Source of the DNA: Malania oleifera
Taxonomy: Eukaryota > Streptophyta > Magnoliopsida > Santalales > Ximeniaceae
DNA length: 64,000 nt
Reading direction: 5' to 3'
Assembly: GCF_029873635.1 (NCBI RefSeq)
Contig: NC_080423.1
Coordinates: forward strand, 88,147,191 to 88,211,190
How positions within the stretch are numbered: the first letter of the stretch is position 1; every line of letters begins with the position of its first letter. Below are positions 11,049 through 24,414 of this stretch, in pieces. Position numbers and translations under genes: made by a program. The notes under the pieces were generated by a model. The model did not search any database. It was not told the DNA's origin and saw nothing but the letters and a program-made list of their open reading frames with translations.

Positions 11049-13048
11049 CACAAAAATGCATTTAATAGCCCTAGGCTATAATTTATTAGTTCTAATGTGG
11101 GCATAGGCTACGCACCCAAAAACCTTTAAACCTTGATAACTAGCAGGCTTACCCGACCAGATTTCTTGTGGGGTTTTAAAATTTAGAGCTGAGGAAGGAC
11201 ACCTATTAATAAGGTATACAACAGTGGTCACCGCCTTTGCCCAAAAGGTCTTGAGCAGACCTGAAGTGGCTAACATGCATCTTACCCTTTCCAGAATAAT
11301 CATATTCATCCTTTTAGCTAGTCCATTTTGTTGGGGAGTATCCTTAACAGTCATATGTCTAGCAATGCCCTCAGTTTTACAAAATTCAAAAAATTCATTT
11401 GACAAGTATTATAATCCATTGTTTGTTCTTAGTGTGTTAACTTTTCTGCCAACTTGAGTTTCAACTAAGGTTTTCTATTCTTTAAACTTTTTAAAAGTAT
11501 CACTTTTATGTTTTAGAATATAAACTCATACTTTCCTAGAAAAGTCATCTATAATTGACAGAAAATACCTAGAACCACCATGAGAACTAATCGTAGTAGG
11601 CCCCCATAAGACTGAATGTATGTAATCAAGAGTCTATTTTATGGTGTGAGTGGACTTCTTAAAACTAACCCTTGTAGACTTACCCAAGACACACTCCTCA
11701 CAGAATGACAATTCCTCAAGTTTCCTATCCCCAAGCAACCCTTGTTTCTTTAGCTTCTTTAGGACCTGTTGGCTAACATGTCCTAGCCTCTTATGCTACA
11801 AGGAAACCTGATTTTCTACCCTTTGATTGATAGGTGAAGCCTCACCAATCACTGTCTTTCCTTCCAAGGTGTACAACCCATTCTTTAGCACCCCTTTTAT
11901 CACTATTAGTGAACCTCTACATACTCTTAGGCTACCTCCTTCGGACTTAAATGTGTACCCTGCCTTATCTACGCTACCAAGAGAAATCAAGTTTCTTTTT
12001 AACTCAGGTATGTACCTCACATCTCTTAGCACTGTTTCAATACCATCTTGCATTAGAAGCCTCACTGTCCTTATACCCTGTAGTTTACATGACTTATTGT
12101 TTCCTAGGATAACATGACCTCCTTCTAAGCATGTAAAGGACTCAAACCAGTTTTTCAATGGACACATGTGGAAGGAACATCCTAAATCTAATATTCATTT
12201 TTTTCCTGAATCTTTTTTAGAGATGTTCAACACTTCTGCACTATCATACCCATCTAAAACTACAGCTACCTCACCCTTTGATTCAGAGGTGGTGGCATTT
12301 GCAACCTTTTTCCTTTCAGGGCAGTCTCGCTTAAAATGCCCTTCCTTGTGACAAGCAAAACACTTTAGTGCTTTACTTTTAGACTTTGATCTAGACCTCT
12401 TGCCTTTTCTTTTCTTGTCCCTCTTTTCAGACCTACCTCTTACATTTAACCCTTCCCCTGACCCTGATTTAGACTCAAACTTAGTGTGCAATTCCCTAGA
12501 GTGTAAAACGGCTTGCACATCTTCTAAAGTCAGCCTAGTTTTTTTATGATTTTCATATGTGGAATCAAGAGAACTCAATAAATAATTGTCTGGTCTTCTT
12601 CATATATACTAATATCAATATTAGCAAGATCCAAAATTTTTTTATTAAATTCATCTAAATGTTCATCAATAGAAGTTCTAGGGGTCATTCTAAAGGTATA
12701 GAGTCTAGTCTTCTTATAGAGTCTATTTGCTAGGGGTTTTGTCATGTACAAACTTTCTAATTTTGACCAAACTCTATTTGTCGTATCCTCATTGGCAACT
12801 TCCCTAAGCACTTTGTCTCCCAAGGACAAGATAATGGCACTATGTGCCTTTTGGAGGATTTTGGGCTTCACTTTGTCGGTGAAGGGAAAACTTAGTTTCC
12901 CCTCTTGTGAAGTGGAAGCTCCCTTCTTTTTTCCAAGAAGAGCCCCCTTAAGCCCCTACTGTACCAAGATGGCATGCATCTTAATCCTCCATAAACCAAA
13001 GTCATTTTTTCCGGTGAATTTTTCTATTTCAAACTTAGCGAATAGTTA
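11049..13048 (-). pseudogene. Copia gag, protease and integrase remnant of the outer element
   Basis: Minus-strand order from 13048 down: gag (about 13000-12575), zinc knuckle CFACHKEGHFKRDC (about 12360-12310), protease-to-integrase region (CPLKNWFESF and ISLGSVDKAGY, about 12170-11800), and the integrase C-terminal half (DTPQQNGLAKRMN and VFGCVAYAH, about 11405-11076). The integrase text stops at FVGYE, next to the TATCC duplication, and resumes at 3095. Fossil with several breaks. Confidence 0.87.
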
Positions 13049-13061
13049 GGCTCTAATACCA
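13049..13061 (-). other. Primer binding site of the outer Copia element
   Basis: The minus strand reads TGGTATTAGAGCC two bases after the LTR end. It is the initiator-methionine tRNA complement with one difference. Confidence 0.78.
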
Positions 13062-13063
13062 CT

Positions 13064-13934
13064 TGTTGTGTGTTAATAAGCTGATTGCTTATTCTAATTT
13101 TCAGATTTCAATCAATTATAAACAAACCACAATAAGAATCTGATTTTATCTAAGCATCAACTACAATCACACCTAAACTAAAACCTGCTTATTTTAACGT
13201 GCGCGTGTGTGCCAAGCTTGATCAAGAAAAACATTTTATTCACCAACCAATATTCAGCAAAGCCATAATAAATTCAACACAATATAAACATGCCAAAATC
13301 ACACAACCACAAGAACACATTTACGTGGTTCGGCCCAAAAATTGGCCTACATCCATGGCAGGAACTCACCTTCGGAGACGCTATATTAAATCGGTGGAAA
13401 TAAATACAAGTACACAGATTTACCTCTCTCGTCTTACCGTTCTCCTCTGAAAATCAGTTCAAGAGCAACTTAACAAAGCACCTCTTCGCACCTGCGAAGA
13501 ACCCTAGGCTTCTTCTTATCTTCCTCCCTGATTTCCCTAAAAGAAACCCTCCCAAGAAACCTAGATCTGTGCTTGCCTTCCCCTTACCCGTGTGTGAACC
13601 TCCGCTGGAGGCTAGAGATCCCCAACACCGAACCACCCTCCTCATGTCGTCTCCTTCTCTCGTGCACCCCTCACTCTCCCGCGCGGCTGAAGGAACTCTC
13701 GGCTGCAGGTGTCTCTCGCGGCTGTGGAAGGGAAACGTCTCCTCTGCGCTGAATGTTTTGAAGTTGCAAAATAGAAAGATGGAAAACCTTCGCCCCTGCT
13801 GTTTTCTTTTCTATTTACAATTAACAAAAGACAAATTAGATCAATTCCCCCCATAACAAATAAAAAATAGCCACTAGATCTCTGTTAAAATGGACGACCT
13901 GGATCCTTCTTCCTTCAAGCTTGACACTCCAACA
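13064..13934 (-). repeat. 5' LTR of the outer Copia element (871 bp)
   Basis: On the plus strand it runs from TGTTGTGTGTTAATAAGC to GACACTCCAACA, giving TGTTGGAGTG...CA ends on the minus strand, next to the primer site. It includes the string ACGTGGTTCGGCCCAAAAAT, a text also seen in the LTRs of the nested element (ACGTGGTTCGGTCAATAA), so the two Copia families share an LTR motif. The partner LTR is outside the window. Confidence 0.8.
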
Positions 13935-14846
13935 ATTCTAAGTTTTTTTTTTTTTTTTTCACAAAGAAAAGAGACAAACAATCACATAAACAACCCATAA
14001 AGCTCAAAATTTGTAATTTAAGCTTTTTTTTTTTTTTTGCATTCAAATGTAACTTTGATTGTTAAAATTCAACCCTAATATAACATACATAAATACATAT
14101 ATATGTATATATGTATATATATAACATATAGTAAGTTGCAAGTATTCAAGAGAGTATCTTAAAGATTGTTTCATAAAAAAGTCTATGTTGTAAATTTTTA
14201 TTATCTTATACTTATTTTAGAGAGTACATTATGTATACTAAGGTGTTACCCTTAGGGCTACCCATTTTCTTTCCTTAGTGAAGGACCTTTAAGTCACTAT
14301 TTTTCATTACCTAGCTCCCCCTTTGATATTCATTTTTTGACTACTCTTTTTGTTTATTATTGTGTTCAGTTGAGGAAAAGGTTTTACTTCCTTGTTATTG
14401 TAAATGTTATTTGAGCAAGTTCTACCACGAAATAATTTCGCATATAGTTTATCCTATATAACACACTATTTGATTTATTATTAGCGATGATGTTGTATTG
14501 TTGTACTTATTATGTCAATGATTTATTATACATCTTTAACATTGTTAATATCAATGTGACAAAATTACGAAACTAATAATGTAGTTATACTTATATTAAA
14601 TATTATTCAACAACAATTGGCTATTTTATCATTTTATAAATACATAATAAGGGGGGCTATATAGTGAATACAAAAATAGTTTTATCATCAAATTTAGTAT
14701 TGTTGGTATATGATATTGGAAAAGAATTCTTTTATTTGGAAATACAAATTCAAAAAGTTATTTCTCCCTAAAATTTAATATTTGAAAGGACACTTTGAGG
14801 AGCATATATGAGATGATGGAAATGTATTTATACACACATACCAACT
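13935..14846. other. AT-rich stretch without a gene
   Basis: Two poly-T runs (about 13947-13960 and 14026-14038) and an AT-rich stretch near 14095-14130 are present. No coding frame or recognisable element was seen. Confidence 0.6.
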
Positions 14847-15641
14847 TCATTTTTTTCCTCGAACCACAAGAATTTTCGCTATTTCAGGGCCCCTATCATT
14901 AATCTGCTTCGTCATATGCACATTATTGGGTCCTATTTCTTGCACTACATTCTTTGCCCCTTTATCCACGTCGGTATCAGTTTCTATTACACTGTAATTA
15001 GTCTTTGGTTTCCACATCTTTTTTTCTTTGTATTTTTCATCCTCCCTTCGCTTCTCTCCCACCCCTGCAAATAATCAAGTTATGTCCTTACCTGCAACAT
15101 TTAGAGCAGAAAAAACCCATCTTTTTATATTTGGCCTCTTACCAAATACATTGTTTCGAAGATAAAACAAGAGGAAATACCTTTACCGGCTCCATTGTTA
15201 GGTCAACTTCCACACAAATACGTGCTCCTGATGCTCTCGTACGGTTGATTGTTGCATTATTAGTTCCAAGATAATGACCAAAATGAGTCGCTATTATTTA
15301 GAGAAAATCCGTTCGGTAAAGATGCATTGGTAACCCCGGTAAGAAAATCCATTTAGGAGCCAATGGAGATTCTTTTTTGGTATCAAAATCCTTCGTCCAC
15401 TTGAACAGCCAAAAAGAATTGTCTTCCATAGTTCTACCTTCCCTTGCCCAACCATGTAGAAAGTCACGTTCGTTTTTCATGTGAATTAACACGTGATAAT
15501 AATCCATAACACTAATTGTTGAAATTTCTGTCAAACTCCACGTTTTCACAATTGATAGTCGAATTTTATCAATAGATGACCGATTCCTCAAAAATTTCAT
15601 TACTAATGCAAAATGAAATTTCTTAAGTATGACATGGTAGA
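14847..15641 (-). pseudogene. LINE-type ORF1 fragment (DUF4283 and zf-CCHC_4 like)
   Basis: The minus strand reads a DUF4283-like domain (about 15600-15290: MDYYHVLIHMKNERDFLHGW, then SFWLFKWTKDFD and PKWIFLPGLP). It then reads THFGHYLGTNNATINRTRAS and ARICVEVDLTMEP (about 15290-15190), the usual lead-in to a CCHC knuckle, which is degraded near 15110-15080. A Lys/Glu-rich tail follows (to about 14850). This layout belongs to ORF1 of plant L1-type LINEs and relatives, an RNA-binding protein. No reverse transcriptase is nearby, and frame continuity is lost between 15290 and 15060. An LTR starting at 15642 cuts the upstream end. Confidence 0.68.
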
Positions 15642-15847
15642 TGTAGACACCCCAAATTGTTCTCAGCTTTTATATAACAAAAAAAACTAAACAATTTCAT
15701 TATTTCTTCATACATAAAATACAAAAAAAAAATAAACAAATACAAGAAAAATACCAAAAAAAAAAAAACAGAAAAGGAAAAAATGGAAGTGGGCCAAGGG
15801 AGTCTTCAATCTGCAATGAGCAATGAAACCAGCAAGAAAAAAAAAGG

Positions 15848-16071
15848 TGGGGTCAAAAACATTTGCTATAGTTCTAAAATAAATTTGACAGTGCGAATCA
15901 ATGTGATGATTGATGAAATTGGAAGTTAATTGAACAAAATAATTAATCAAATTATCACAAGGTCAAAAAACATGTGCTAAACTCTAAAGTAAATGTGATA
16001 ATGCGGATTAATGTGATGACTGATGAAACTGGAAGTTAATCGAACAATTTTATCAATCAAAATTATCACAA
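15848..16071. repeat. Tandem duplication, unit about 111 bp
   Basis: Two adjacent copies (about 15848-15959 and 15961-16071) share text such as AATGTGATGATTGATGAAAT and end in ATTATCACAA. They differ at roughly 15-20 positions. They lie near the start of the Ogre-like LTR. Confidence 0.75.
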
Positions 16072-18157
16072 TCAAATCCAAACAGGTTTTGAGAGCCTAT
16101 AAATAGATAACATTTTAGAGAGAATGGACACAACGTTCACATAAGAAAGGAGATAGATATGCGGGGAAGTTACAGTAAGAGTTGTAGAGAAGATTCACAT
16201 ACAAGCAGAGTAGGAATTTTGAGGGGTGATTAGATAGAGGAGCAGTTTATAAGGTGATTCATGCACATTCAGATAGAAGCTATTCAAAAACAGTGAGTTA
16301 CACATAGATTTGCTGTAGGAAATTGCCGAATTCAAAGGCTTCAGAAAATCAAAATTTGTGTTCAGAAATTGCAACAAAGGGGACTCAAAGACTAGTGGAT
16401 TTGAAGGCTTGTGGTGCGTATCAATTTTAGTTTCATGTTCTGCATTTTATTTTATGAAAAAATGCATTGGAAAAGAATTAGGATTCAGATCCGATCCATT
16501 GAGTTCAACCCAGTGACCCGAACCATCCAGTGACTTGACCCACTTTGAGGGCCTGGTAACCCGATCCATTTGTCTAGGTTGACCCGATCCACTTTGAGGA
16601 TCCACAAACTAAAATCCAGAGCCTAAACCCCAATCAAAGCCCATGCATTTAAATAAGGCCCAATCGTGATTGAGCCCATATCAGACGAAAATCCAGCTCG
16701 GTGAGTTAACTCACCAAGTCAATTTGAACTCAACCCATTGAGTTCAGACGAGTCTAATAAAGAGAAATATATAAAAAAAAAATACAAAATAAAAGGAAAT
16801 CAAAGGTGTTTGGTTTGCAAGAAAATAAAGAGGAAAAGGAGATAAATACTTAGCTTGGGTTTCATTTTGGTGCTGATTTGAGGAACCCGAGGAGCCCATC
16901 TCTATTGTTGAGCATATCTGTAAAGAGAAGTCGTAGTTGATGAGAAAAAAAAAAAAAACGAGGAAAATAAGTAAAGGAAAAAAAAAAGATTGAAGAAGAA
17001 GATGAAGACGAAGAAGAAGAAGATGAGGAAGAAGAGAGATGAACAGATCTGGAAGGGAAGCCGAGAGGAGTAGATCTGGAGGGGAAAACCAAACAGAAGA
17101 ATAGAAAAGAATAAGAAGAGAAGAAGGTTGAGAAAGAGAGAAACGCGGAGAGTGAGACAGCCACCGGGGGGGAGAGAGAGAGAGAGAGAGTATTGAAAAA
17201 TGAAGAAAAATAGAAAATTTATTTTTTATATTTAGGGAGTAGTGGGCCACATGTCACCACATGTGGCGACACGTGGCACTCTCTAGACCAAGTATCCCAG
17301 GGGTGAAGTGGCCCAATCTCGGCCATTTATGTTTTCTCTAGACAGGCAGATCTTCACCTCATCAGCGATCCATGTTTTAAGGTCCAGAAAAATTAGGTGC
17401 TGACACGTGTCACCCGAATTCAAATTTTTTTAAAAAGTGGAAAATAAAAAGGGCTCACATGTCACCATTGTGGGTGGACACGTGGCACCTGCAAGTTAAA
17501 CTAGTTCATTTTAAATGAATCGGTTGACTTGGTTCACCATTTTTTTTACTTTTTTGTTATGTTATTTTCTTTAACATTTTTAATTAGTTTTTAATTTTAA
17601 AATAGAGAAAAATAGCAAAAAAATCACAAAAAAATAGGAAAAAAAATACAAATTTGAAAAAAATATTTTTAAGTCAAGCAAAATATTTTGAGTTATTTTG
17701 ACTTGAATTTTTTTTTAAAAAAAATGGAAAATAAAATACCAAGAAAAAAAAATAGAGAAATATCTTTAAAAATTCTAGAAAATTTTAGAAAAATATTGAA
17801 AATTTTCATAAAATTTTTGCAAAGATTTTGAAAAATCTGAGAATGTTTTAAAAGGTAATTTTTGATGATTTTACTTGTTTTTGGTGTGGGTTCCTTCCAA
17901 TGATTTCAAAAAGGGTAAAGAAGTATTTTAGACCTCACATGTATTAGCATTGAGGGGGGTTTATTTAACAAGATCCTCTCATTTTGAGGTCTTATTAGAC
18001 ATTCCTAATCGCACTGTGATTTTTCATTTACCTAATTAATTAATTAATTAATTTATTTATTTATTTATTTGTTTATTTTAAAGGAGTTAATTAAAGACCA
18101 TCCAGTTCAATTTAGGGATAATTCGTAATTAATTAGGTGTCATTCGTAGAACCGGTG

Positions 18158-20266
18158 TGTTGACTTTTTGAGTCTGTCTCCTATTTTGATTATGACAAAT
18201 CACAAAATCTCATTTGTGTGATTTGAGTATTTGAACATGTTTACTTTTCTAAGCACAGATGACAAATGAGAAATAGATGCCGAGAAGCACTTAAACAAGC
18301 CATTCTTTCTACGAAATCCATGGAATTGCCGAGGAGCAAAGCATGAAGTCTTCGCTTATTTTAAGTTGTATTTTTATATTTATCATTTGGGTCTATAATT
18401 ATAATCCTTGGTCTTTAATAATTAATGCATTGCTTGCATAATAGGACTATAAGCTCAGTAAGGACCATAGGAAAAATCAATGACCATAGTTTGACCATAG
18501 GGAACCACAGGACCTTAGGGATCAGGGCGACCAACGCTGAATTTTTTTAGTCGGCTCTTAAAGACCTTACACTGATTATAGGTCCCAAATCATTGCATGA
18601 AAAAGCCTCCTATAATTTAGCATTAACAAATATGTGATTAGGAGTGTCTTTAAAAGGGAGTTAGAAATTTAATGGACAGAGTTGGTGTGTTTGGTCGACC
18701 GAATCCCAACACACAGAGAGCTTCGGTCGACCGAAGTTCCCTAGGGTCAAAAAGTTGACCAGTTGGTCAACCATTTCTAAAATGAATTGCAATGCCCTGG
18801 TCGACCGAACTGGCACGTGGGGAAATCCCAACGCCCTGGTCGATCGAACTTGAAGAAGAAAAGTGACCTGGTCGACAGAACATGCAAGTTCGATCAACCA
18901 AACTTGTCCTGATTGACTGAATCGTGGAGGCTTAAAAATCGCCTCAAGTTTGGTCGACCAACTCTTCAGTTCAAAATCATCCTGGTCGATCGAACCTCAA
19001 AAGTGGTCGACCGAACCTCTTAGGTTGTTAAATTTTTAACCGTAGTAACACGGGGTTATTTAAGTTAAAATTGGGTTAAAAAAATTTTAATAATTCCAAC
19101 TATATCCCAATGGTCAAAATTTTGAGGGTGTTTATATATATGAGTTCATTTGCAAAAATTAACACAAGATTACGAGTTTGATTAACGAAAATATCCTCTG
19201 AATTTTTGAGAGTCTTTTCTTCATATACTAACCAAATACTCATCCTTTTGCTATTCCATTGCAAAATCTTTTTGAGTGAGTATATCTTGAGAGTTCCTAC
19301 AAAGTTATAACTCTCATTGTTTGGCTTGTGTGATTACTTTTCAATTGAGAGTTTAGCCTAAAGTTTTTCCTCCCTGATTTAATCAATAAATCTATTGTGT
19401 GGGAAAAACTTGGTAGCTTGAGAGTCTTAGCATTTGTATTGCAAGACTCCTAAGCTTGCATTGTGATTTGTGAAGCAAAATAATTTTTACAAGCTTATAC
19501 TCAAATATGCATAGTATTTTCGAAAATCATTTTTGAGATATTTGATCATTATATTTAGATATCTTTGAAACCCTACTTGTGATTGAGGTATATTGATATA
19601 TTGTTTCAAAGATAGTTTGGGAATACACTTTTACACTTGATTGCCTATTGACATTAGATTGAGTGTGATTACACTTCTTTGGCACTTGGCTTCTAGTTCA
19701 AATCTGTGTGATGTGCATTGATTGATATCAGTACATATCTTCTTATTGGAGAAGTATTTAAATTGTAAGCAATTTCAAATTAATTATTGTATTCTAGGCG
19801 TGGGCCTGAAGAGGGAGACTCGCCTTGGTAAAAGTCTTGGATTGACTTTGACCCGGTTAGGAAAGTTAGGTGCACCACCTTGATAAGGTGTAGTTGTAGG
19901 TTGAGGTCAGCCCCGATAATTGACCTAGTTGTAAACGGTACCACTCCACTCGTTAAGTGAGCAATAGTGGTAATCCTCTAACTTGCGAGCTGAGGCAGGG
20001 ACATAGGCAGTATTGGGCGAACCCCGATAACATATCGTGTGTGCCCTGTTTTATATTTCTGCAATTTATATTCCTACACATGTATGTTATTGAGTGAATG
20101 TTGTGCATGATTTAAATTTCTGCATCTTACATGTATCTGCGCATTTGGGTTTATGAGTATAAAGATAGGCCCTAGGTTGTATATTACTGCTTGTGAAATT
20201 GAAATCAACCTAGGAAATTTTAAATACCCAATTCACCCCCCTCTTGGGAATACACCAAAGTCAACA
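18158..20266 (+). repeat. 5' LTR of the gag-only element (2.1 kb)
   Basis: It starts TGTTGACTTTTTGAGTC and ends ATACACCAAAGTCAACA. A cluster of GGTCGACC-type palindromes lies at about 18694-19020, including the perfect 16 bp CTTCGGTCGACCGAAG (18721-18736). A TATA-like box follows (TTTATATATA, about 19131-19140). The tail AATTCACCCCCCTCTTGGGA (20230-20249) is a family trait. Confidence 0.88.
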
Positions 20267-20268
20267 AT

Positions 20269-20281
20269 TGGTATCAGAGCC
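20269..20281 (+). other. Primer binding site of the gag-only element
   Basis: TGGTATCAGAGCC, two bases after the 5' LTR end, is a perfect initiator-methionine tRNA complement. Confidence 0.9.
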
Positions 20282-20319
20282 TTGTGGCATTGACTTAAAT
20301 GTTTTTGCTAAATATCGAG

Positions 20320-21400
20320 ATGGCTCACTTTAGTGTATCCCCATTTAGAGAGGGACAGTCACCTTCTAGGCCTCCTGTATTTTGTGGTGTTGATTACACC
20401 ACTTGGAAAATTAGAATGAGTGTATTTATAAAATCAATGAATTGGATGACCTGATAGGTGATTGTTAATGGAATTTGTATGCCCTTGGATGAAAATGATA
20501 TTAAGTTAATGCATGCGAATTCATATGCCACATACATGTTATATCTTGCATTAAATTCTAATATTTTTGTTGAGTTTGTGGCATGTCATAGTGCACAGGA
20601 GATATGGGATGAACTTGAAAAGAAATATGGAGAATCTCAAGAAAAGGAGACCATCACTCTAAAGGTGTCATGCTAAGATGGTCAGGGACTGGTAAGTGAT
20701 AGGGAACGACATTAACAGAAGAAAAGGTATATGATTTTAACTCAAACTCAATTGATGATTCTTACATTAAATGTTGTGATATGTCAAATGCTGAATCATC
20801 AGTTGAATACCATGATAATTCTATTGATGATGCATGTGATGATTCTTATGCTGAATGTTGTGTTATGTCATATGATGAATCATATAATATTCCCTGTGAT
20901 AATACTATTGACATTGCATGCAATGATTCATATAATAACTATGATATATCTTATGATGAATCATGTGCTGAATTGATAAATGAAAGCATGCCTTCATATG
21001 AAAAGCTAGATAAAACTTTATTGAAAATGAATAAATTTCTAGCAAAGTTATCTAAGCAGAAATCCATTTTGAAAAAGGAAAATAAATGCATGACAAAGCA
21101 ATTAGGAAAAATAAAAGATCATTATGCCATCTTAGAAAAGAGAAAGATTAAGAAGATCTTAAAAATTATCTGCTTAGAAGAAGAAATGAAAGATTATTCT
21201 AAAGCTACACTCAAAGTTATAAATGAAAAGAATAATCATAATAAATCCTTAGAGATTAAAAAGAAAAATCTTTTCAAAAAGGACTTTGGATAATCATATG
21301 ATTCCCACTGTCATGCCTCAACAAGTAATCATAAGAATTGTAAGCATAACAAAACTTGCTTACATTGTAAAAGAAAAGGACACAGTCGATTTACTTTCTC
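20320..21400 (+). pseudogene. Copia-like gag remnant with zinc knuckle
   Basis: The frame begins MAHFSVSPFREGQ and RPPVFCGVDYTTWKIRMSVF, the usual opening of Copia gag proteins. It continues with AYATYML-like and AQEIWDELEKKYG text (about 20520-20640). An Asp/Ser/Tyr-rich stretch of short repeats (about 20740-20980), a Lys-rich coiled-coil-like stretch (about 21000-21290) and a knuckle-like CLHCKRKGHSR (about 21359-21390) follow. Gag packs element RNA. Fossil. Confidence 0.75.
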
Positions 21401-24400
21401 ATCTAGAAGTGCCAGAGGCTTAGAAAAAGAAATGATGTGGGTAATCATGAAAGCAAACCCTATAGGGTCTAAGGAAGATCGGATTCCAATAGAAATTGTA
21501 TAAATAGTTTAATCTTCCCTTAGTTCCTAGGTTTAGGGGTTGTGATGACTGTAGGCTTAGGGAGTGGTTTGGGGTTAAAGTAGTATCTGAATCCACTTCC
21601 AATTGGACATGCGTCTTTCCCAGGTAATTAATTTCAAATGCTTAACTCATGGTTAAAGATAAAACATTTTAAGTTAAGCAACTGTTGTCCATATCACTAG
21701 TTTGTAGTTTAGGGGATCCATATTACATTATATATCATCTAATCCTAAACTCACTAGTTAGTCTTAAAAGCCCAGACCAAAGCTTACTCATCACACTAAG
21801 TCTAAGCACTAATGATAATAAATTCCATATCTATCTTATGCTAATAATAAGACATCCCTTTTGCAATCAAAATTAGAGGCATCCACTAGGGGATTCATAT
21901 TTTATTGTTAAATCAAATTATTCCCTTTGAGTTTAATATTTAAATCCTCTAATCTTGATTCACCTATCCCCTTCATAGGAAATCCTTACCAAACCACGAT
22001 CATATTCGGTAAGGTTTTACCCATTCCTTAGCTAGTATCCTTGCTTCATACCTGAAGGATACTTCCCATTCCTTAAAGAGCATTGTTCACAAAATTCATA
22101 TACTCCTAAATGCTCTTTATTAAGATGGTTTGGACACATTCAATTTCACATAAATATCTTGAATCATGTCCACTTAAAATGAATACTCTTCAAACTTAAC
22201 ATAAATTTGAATCCTTAAGAGTATTTGATTAAATTCCTCTTGTAAGATCTTAAACTTTAAGTCAAACTCATTAGAGCTTCATATCCCTTGACTGTGTTGA
22301 ATGGTTAAATTGGTTGCCTAGGTCCTAATCTTGATGAATGCGTATATCTCAAAGTGACCTATGCACATGTAATTATCATTCAAAGCCATTCGAACTTGGG
22401 CCTCTCACTCGTTAGGATTCTCAAAGAAAAGAGGCAATGTAGGCTTAGTTCATTTAAAGAAATTTTCATTATGACTTTTTGGTCCTCTTAGCCTAAGTAT
22501 GATAAGCCAAGATTAAATCACGAAAAATCTAAAATAATTGGCTAAGTAATTAGATAATGAAAAAGACATAAAATGGTTTAGCACATAACTCGGGGGGAGC
22601 ATTTATCTTCTATGGCTATAAATTGAAATGTTCTCTTGATCTAATATCATACTATACGCTCTCATATGCCTTTATGGGAACTTATTTGCACATTGCTATC
22701 CATAGTATATTGATTAGTTAAATATTTTTTATGGATATCATATTTTTCTTGAACTATTGATTACTACTGGATTGCATGCTTGTATTGAAAGCCTCCTGCA
22801 TGGCGGATGCAGTGATGTGTATTACACGCTGGTAGTGGATATAGGTTCTCATGTACCTTGAACTGAATTATAAATTGCTTAGTTGAACATATTAGGTACA
22901 TTTTTTATGAGAAAACATTCAATTTACAGATGGTATGCTCGCGAAATTTCGGTAGATTTTTCTCAAAACAAAACCATGTACAAAGATGATTATGTTAAAA
23001 TTCTTTTTGAAAGGATGAGTGAAAACTAAATACTAAATTTTATCCTTACATAATCATCGAGAATATTTAGGGGAGCTCGGCTCCATCCCCATAGAAAAGG
23101 CTCAAAGAACTCATATGCATCAATTCGCTTCTCAAATATTGAGGCTCTTCTAATATCCTTGAACATTATATCTTGTACTTAAAGTTCTATGATTTGATAT
23201 GGAATGTTCTTGGGTCGTGAACTACATTGCATGTCTTAATATATATCCTCTGATGCATCTATGGTCTATAGGGACAACTATACTGATAAGGATAAGTATA
23301 ATTGATTAATAATTAGTAGGGTTGGTTTAAAAGTTTCAAGATGATGACTTATACTACTAGGCATAATGAAATAATTCTCTATCTGGTGTAAACAGTTTAT
23401 TGCATCTAAGTTAGAATTCAAATTGATAAGGGGAGCATCTAAAATTAAAATAGCTATCATATTATGCTTACAAACTTTTTAACTTAGATCTGTTATTGAA
23501 TCAAGTGTGGCATGTGCTTGAATGAAATGTCCTATTGAAAATCATAATCTGAAATATGTTGATTTGCCAGAGTCATTTGATTTGCCATATGATCTTGCAT
23601 GTGACTGTTAAATTTTTAGGATCATTATGGTTGTGGTTTTCTGGTTATATTTTAGTATGCGCTTAATTGACAAATCAGAAAATCTGTGCTTACTTGCTTT
23701 AAATTAAAATCTTCTTTTTTCAGCAAGCACACCCCCAGTATCTTTTTGCAAAAATCAAAGGGGGGTATGTAGTTATATATATACTCATATATATTTATTT
23801 ACATGTACTTTTGGCAAGATATTCTTTCAAATCAAAAACTCTTTATCTCTTGCCTTATTATTATTATATACTATATATATATATATATATATATATTTTA
23901 AATTGTATAACTGGTTCGATAACTACACATGAAAATGCATATGAACTAGCTAGACTATTTTATGCTCAAACCCTTTACCTGTTATCATATGTCTTATCTT
24001 TTAAAATCAAATCTTTTACGGGTCTTATGATATGACTTAAATTGCTATGGTTTGTGGATAATCCTACTTTAATCATGATTGTAATGTCATTTTAAATTTG
24101 AATGACCAGTTATATTATTTGTGTGCTTAATTGCTATACTTTTCAAAAACCAGTTATATTTTTTTGCATGCCTTTTTGTTGATGACAAAAGGGGGAGATG
24201 TGTTATAAGAGCAAAATTAGTTTTTTCTCCTTGAACTTTCGTTATTCAAAATGGAAAATGAAACTGAACCTTAATGCATAACGTAAAATATTATGAAGTC
24301 TTCATGCTTATATGTGAACCTTATTGAATATCATTTTGTATATTGTTAGGGGGAGCCTTGTCAAGCAAACCCACATTTTGCTCATATGTTTGTCATCATA

Positions 24401-24414
24401 AAAAAAGAGGAGAT
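21401..24414 (+). other. Non-coding interior of the gag-only element
   Basis: About 3 kb with no recognisable pol domain and no long frame. It contains the text GATGACAAAAGGGGGAGATG (24181-24200) and a purine tract next to the 3' LTR, both usual near the 3' end of Copia elements. An AT microsatellite lies at about 23872-23895. Confidence 0.65.

Larger units (their letters stand above)
2752..13934 (-). mobile_element. Old Copia element (outer host of nested insertions)
   Basis: A minus-strand Copia retrotransposon. Reading along the minus strand it has a 5' LTR (13934-13064), a primer site (13061-13049), gag with a zinc knuckle, protease, and integrase up to about 11049. After a 7.9 kb interruption the same protein context resumes at 3095 and runs to 2752. 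There it meets the LTR of the Ty3 element at 942-2751, so reverse transcriptase and the 3' LTR are outside or lost. The interruption is a solo LTR with a perfect TATCC duplication. The coding region is broken in several places. Its age cannot be dated because only one LTR is visible, but it predates two layers of insertion. Confidence 0.85.

Noticed and set aside
13454-13856. GC-richer frames near 13.6 kb that could be a small host gene
   Set aside because: They fall inside the 5' LTR of the outer Copia element (13064-13934), in the stretch where an LTR leader is expected.
16744-17250. Minus-strand frames rich in Ser, Leu and Phe, membrane-protein-like
   Set aside because: They come from purine-rich low-complexity DNA in the Ogre-like LTR; the poly-Ser stretch is a GAA/GAT repeat read in reverse.
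18694-19020. Regular-looking short repeats suggesting a CRISPR-like array
   Set aside because: Units are short palindromes with irregular spacing and varied sequence, inside plant LTRs. No repeat-spacer structure.
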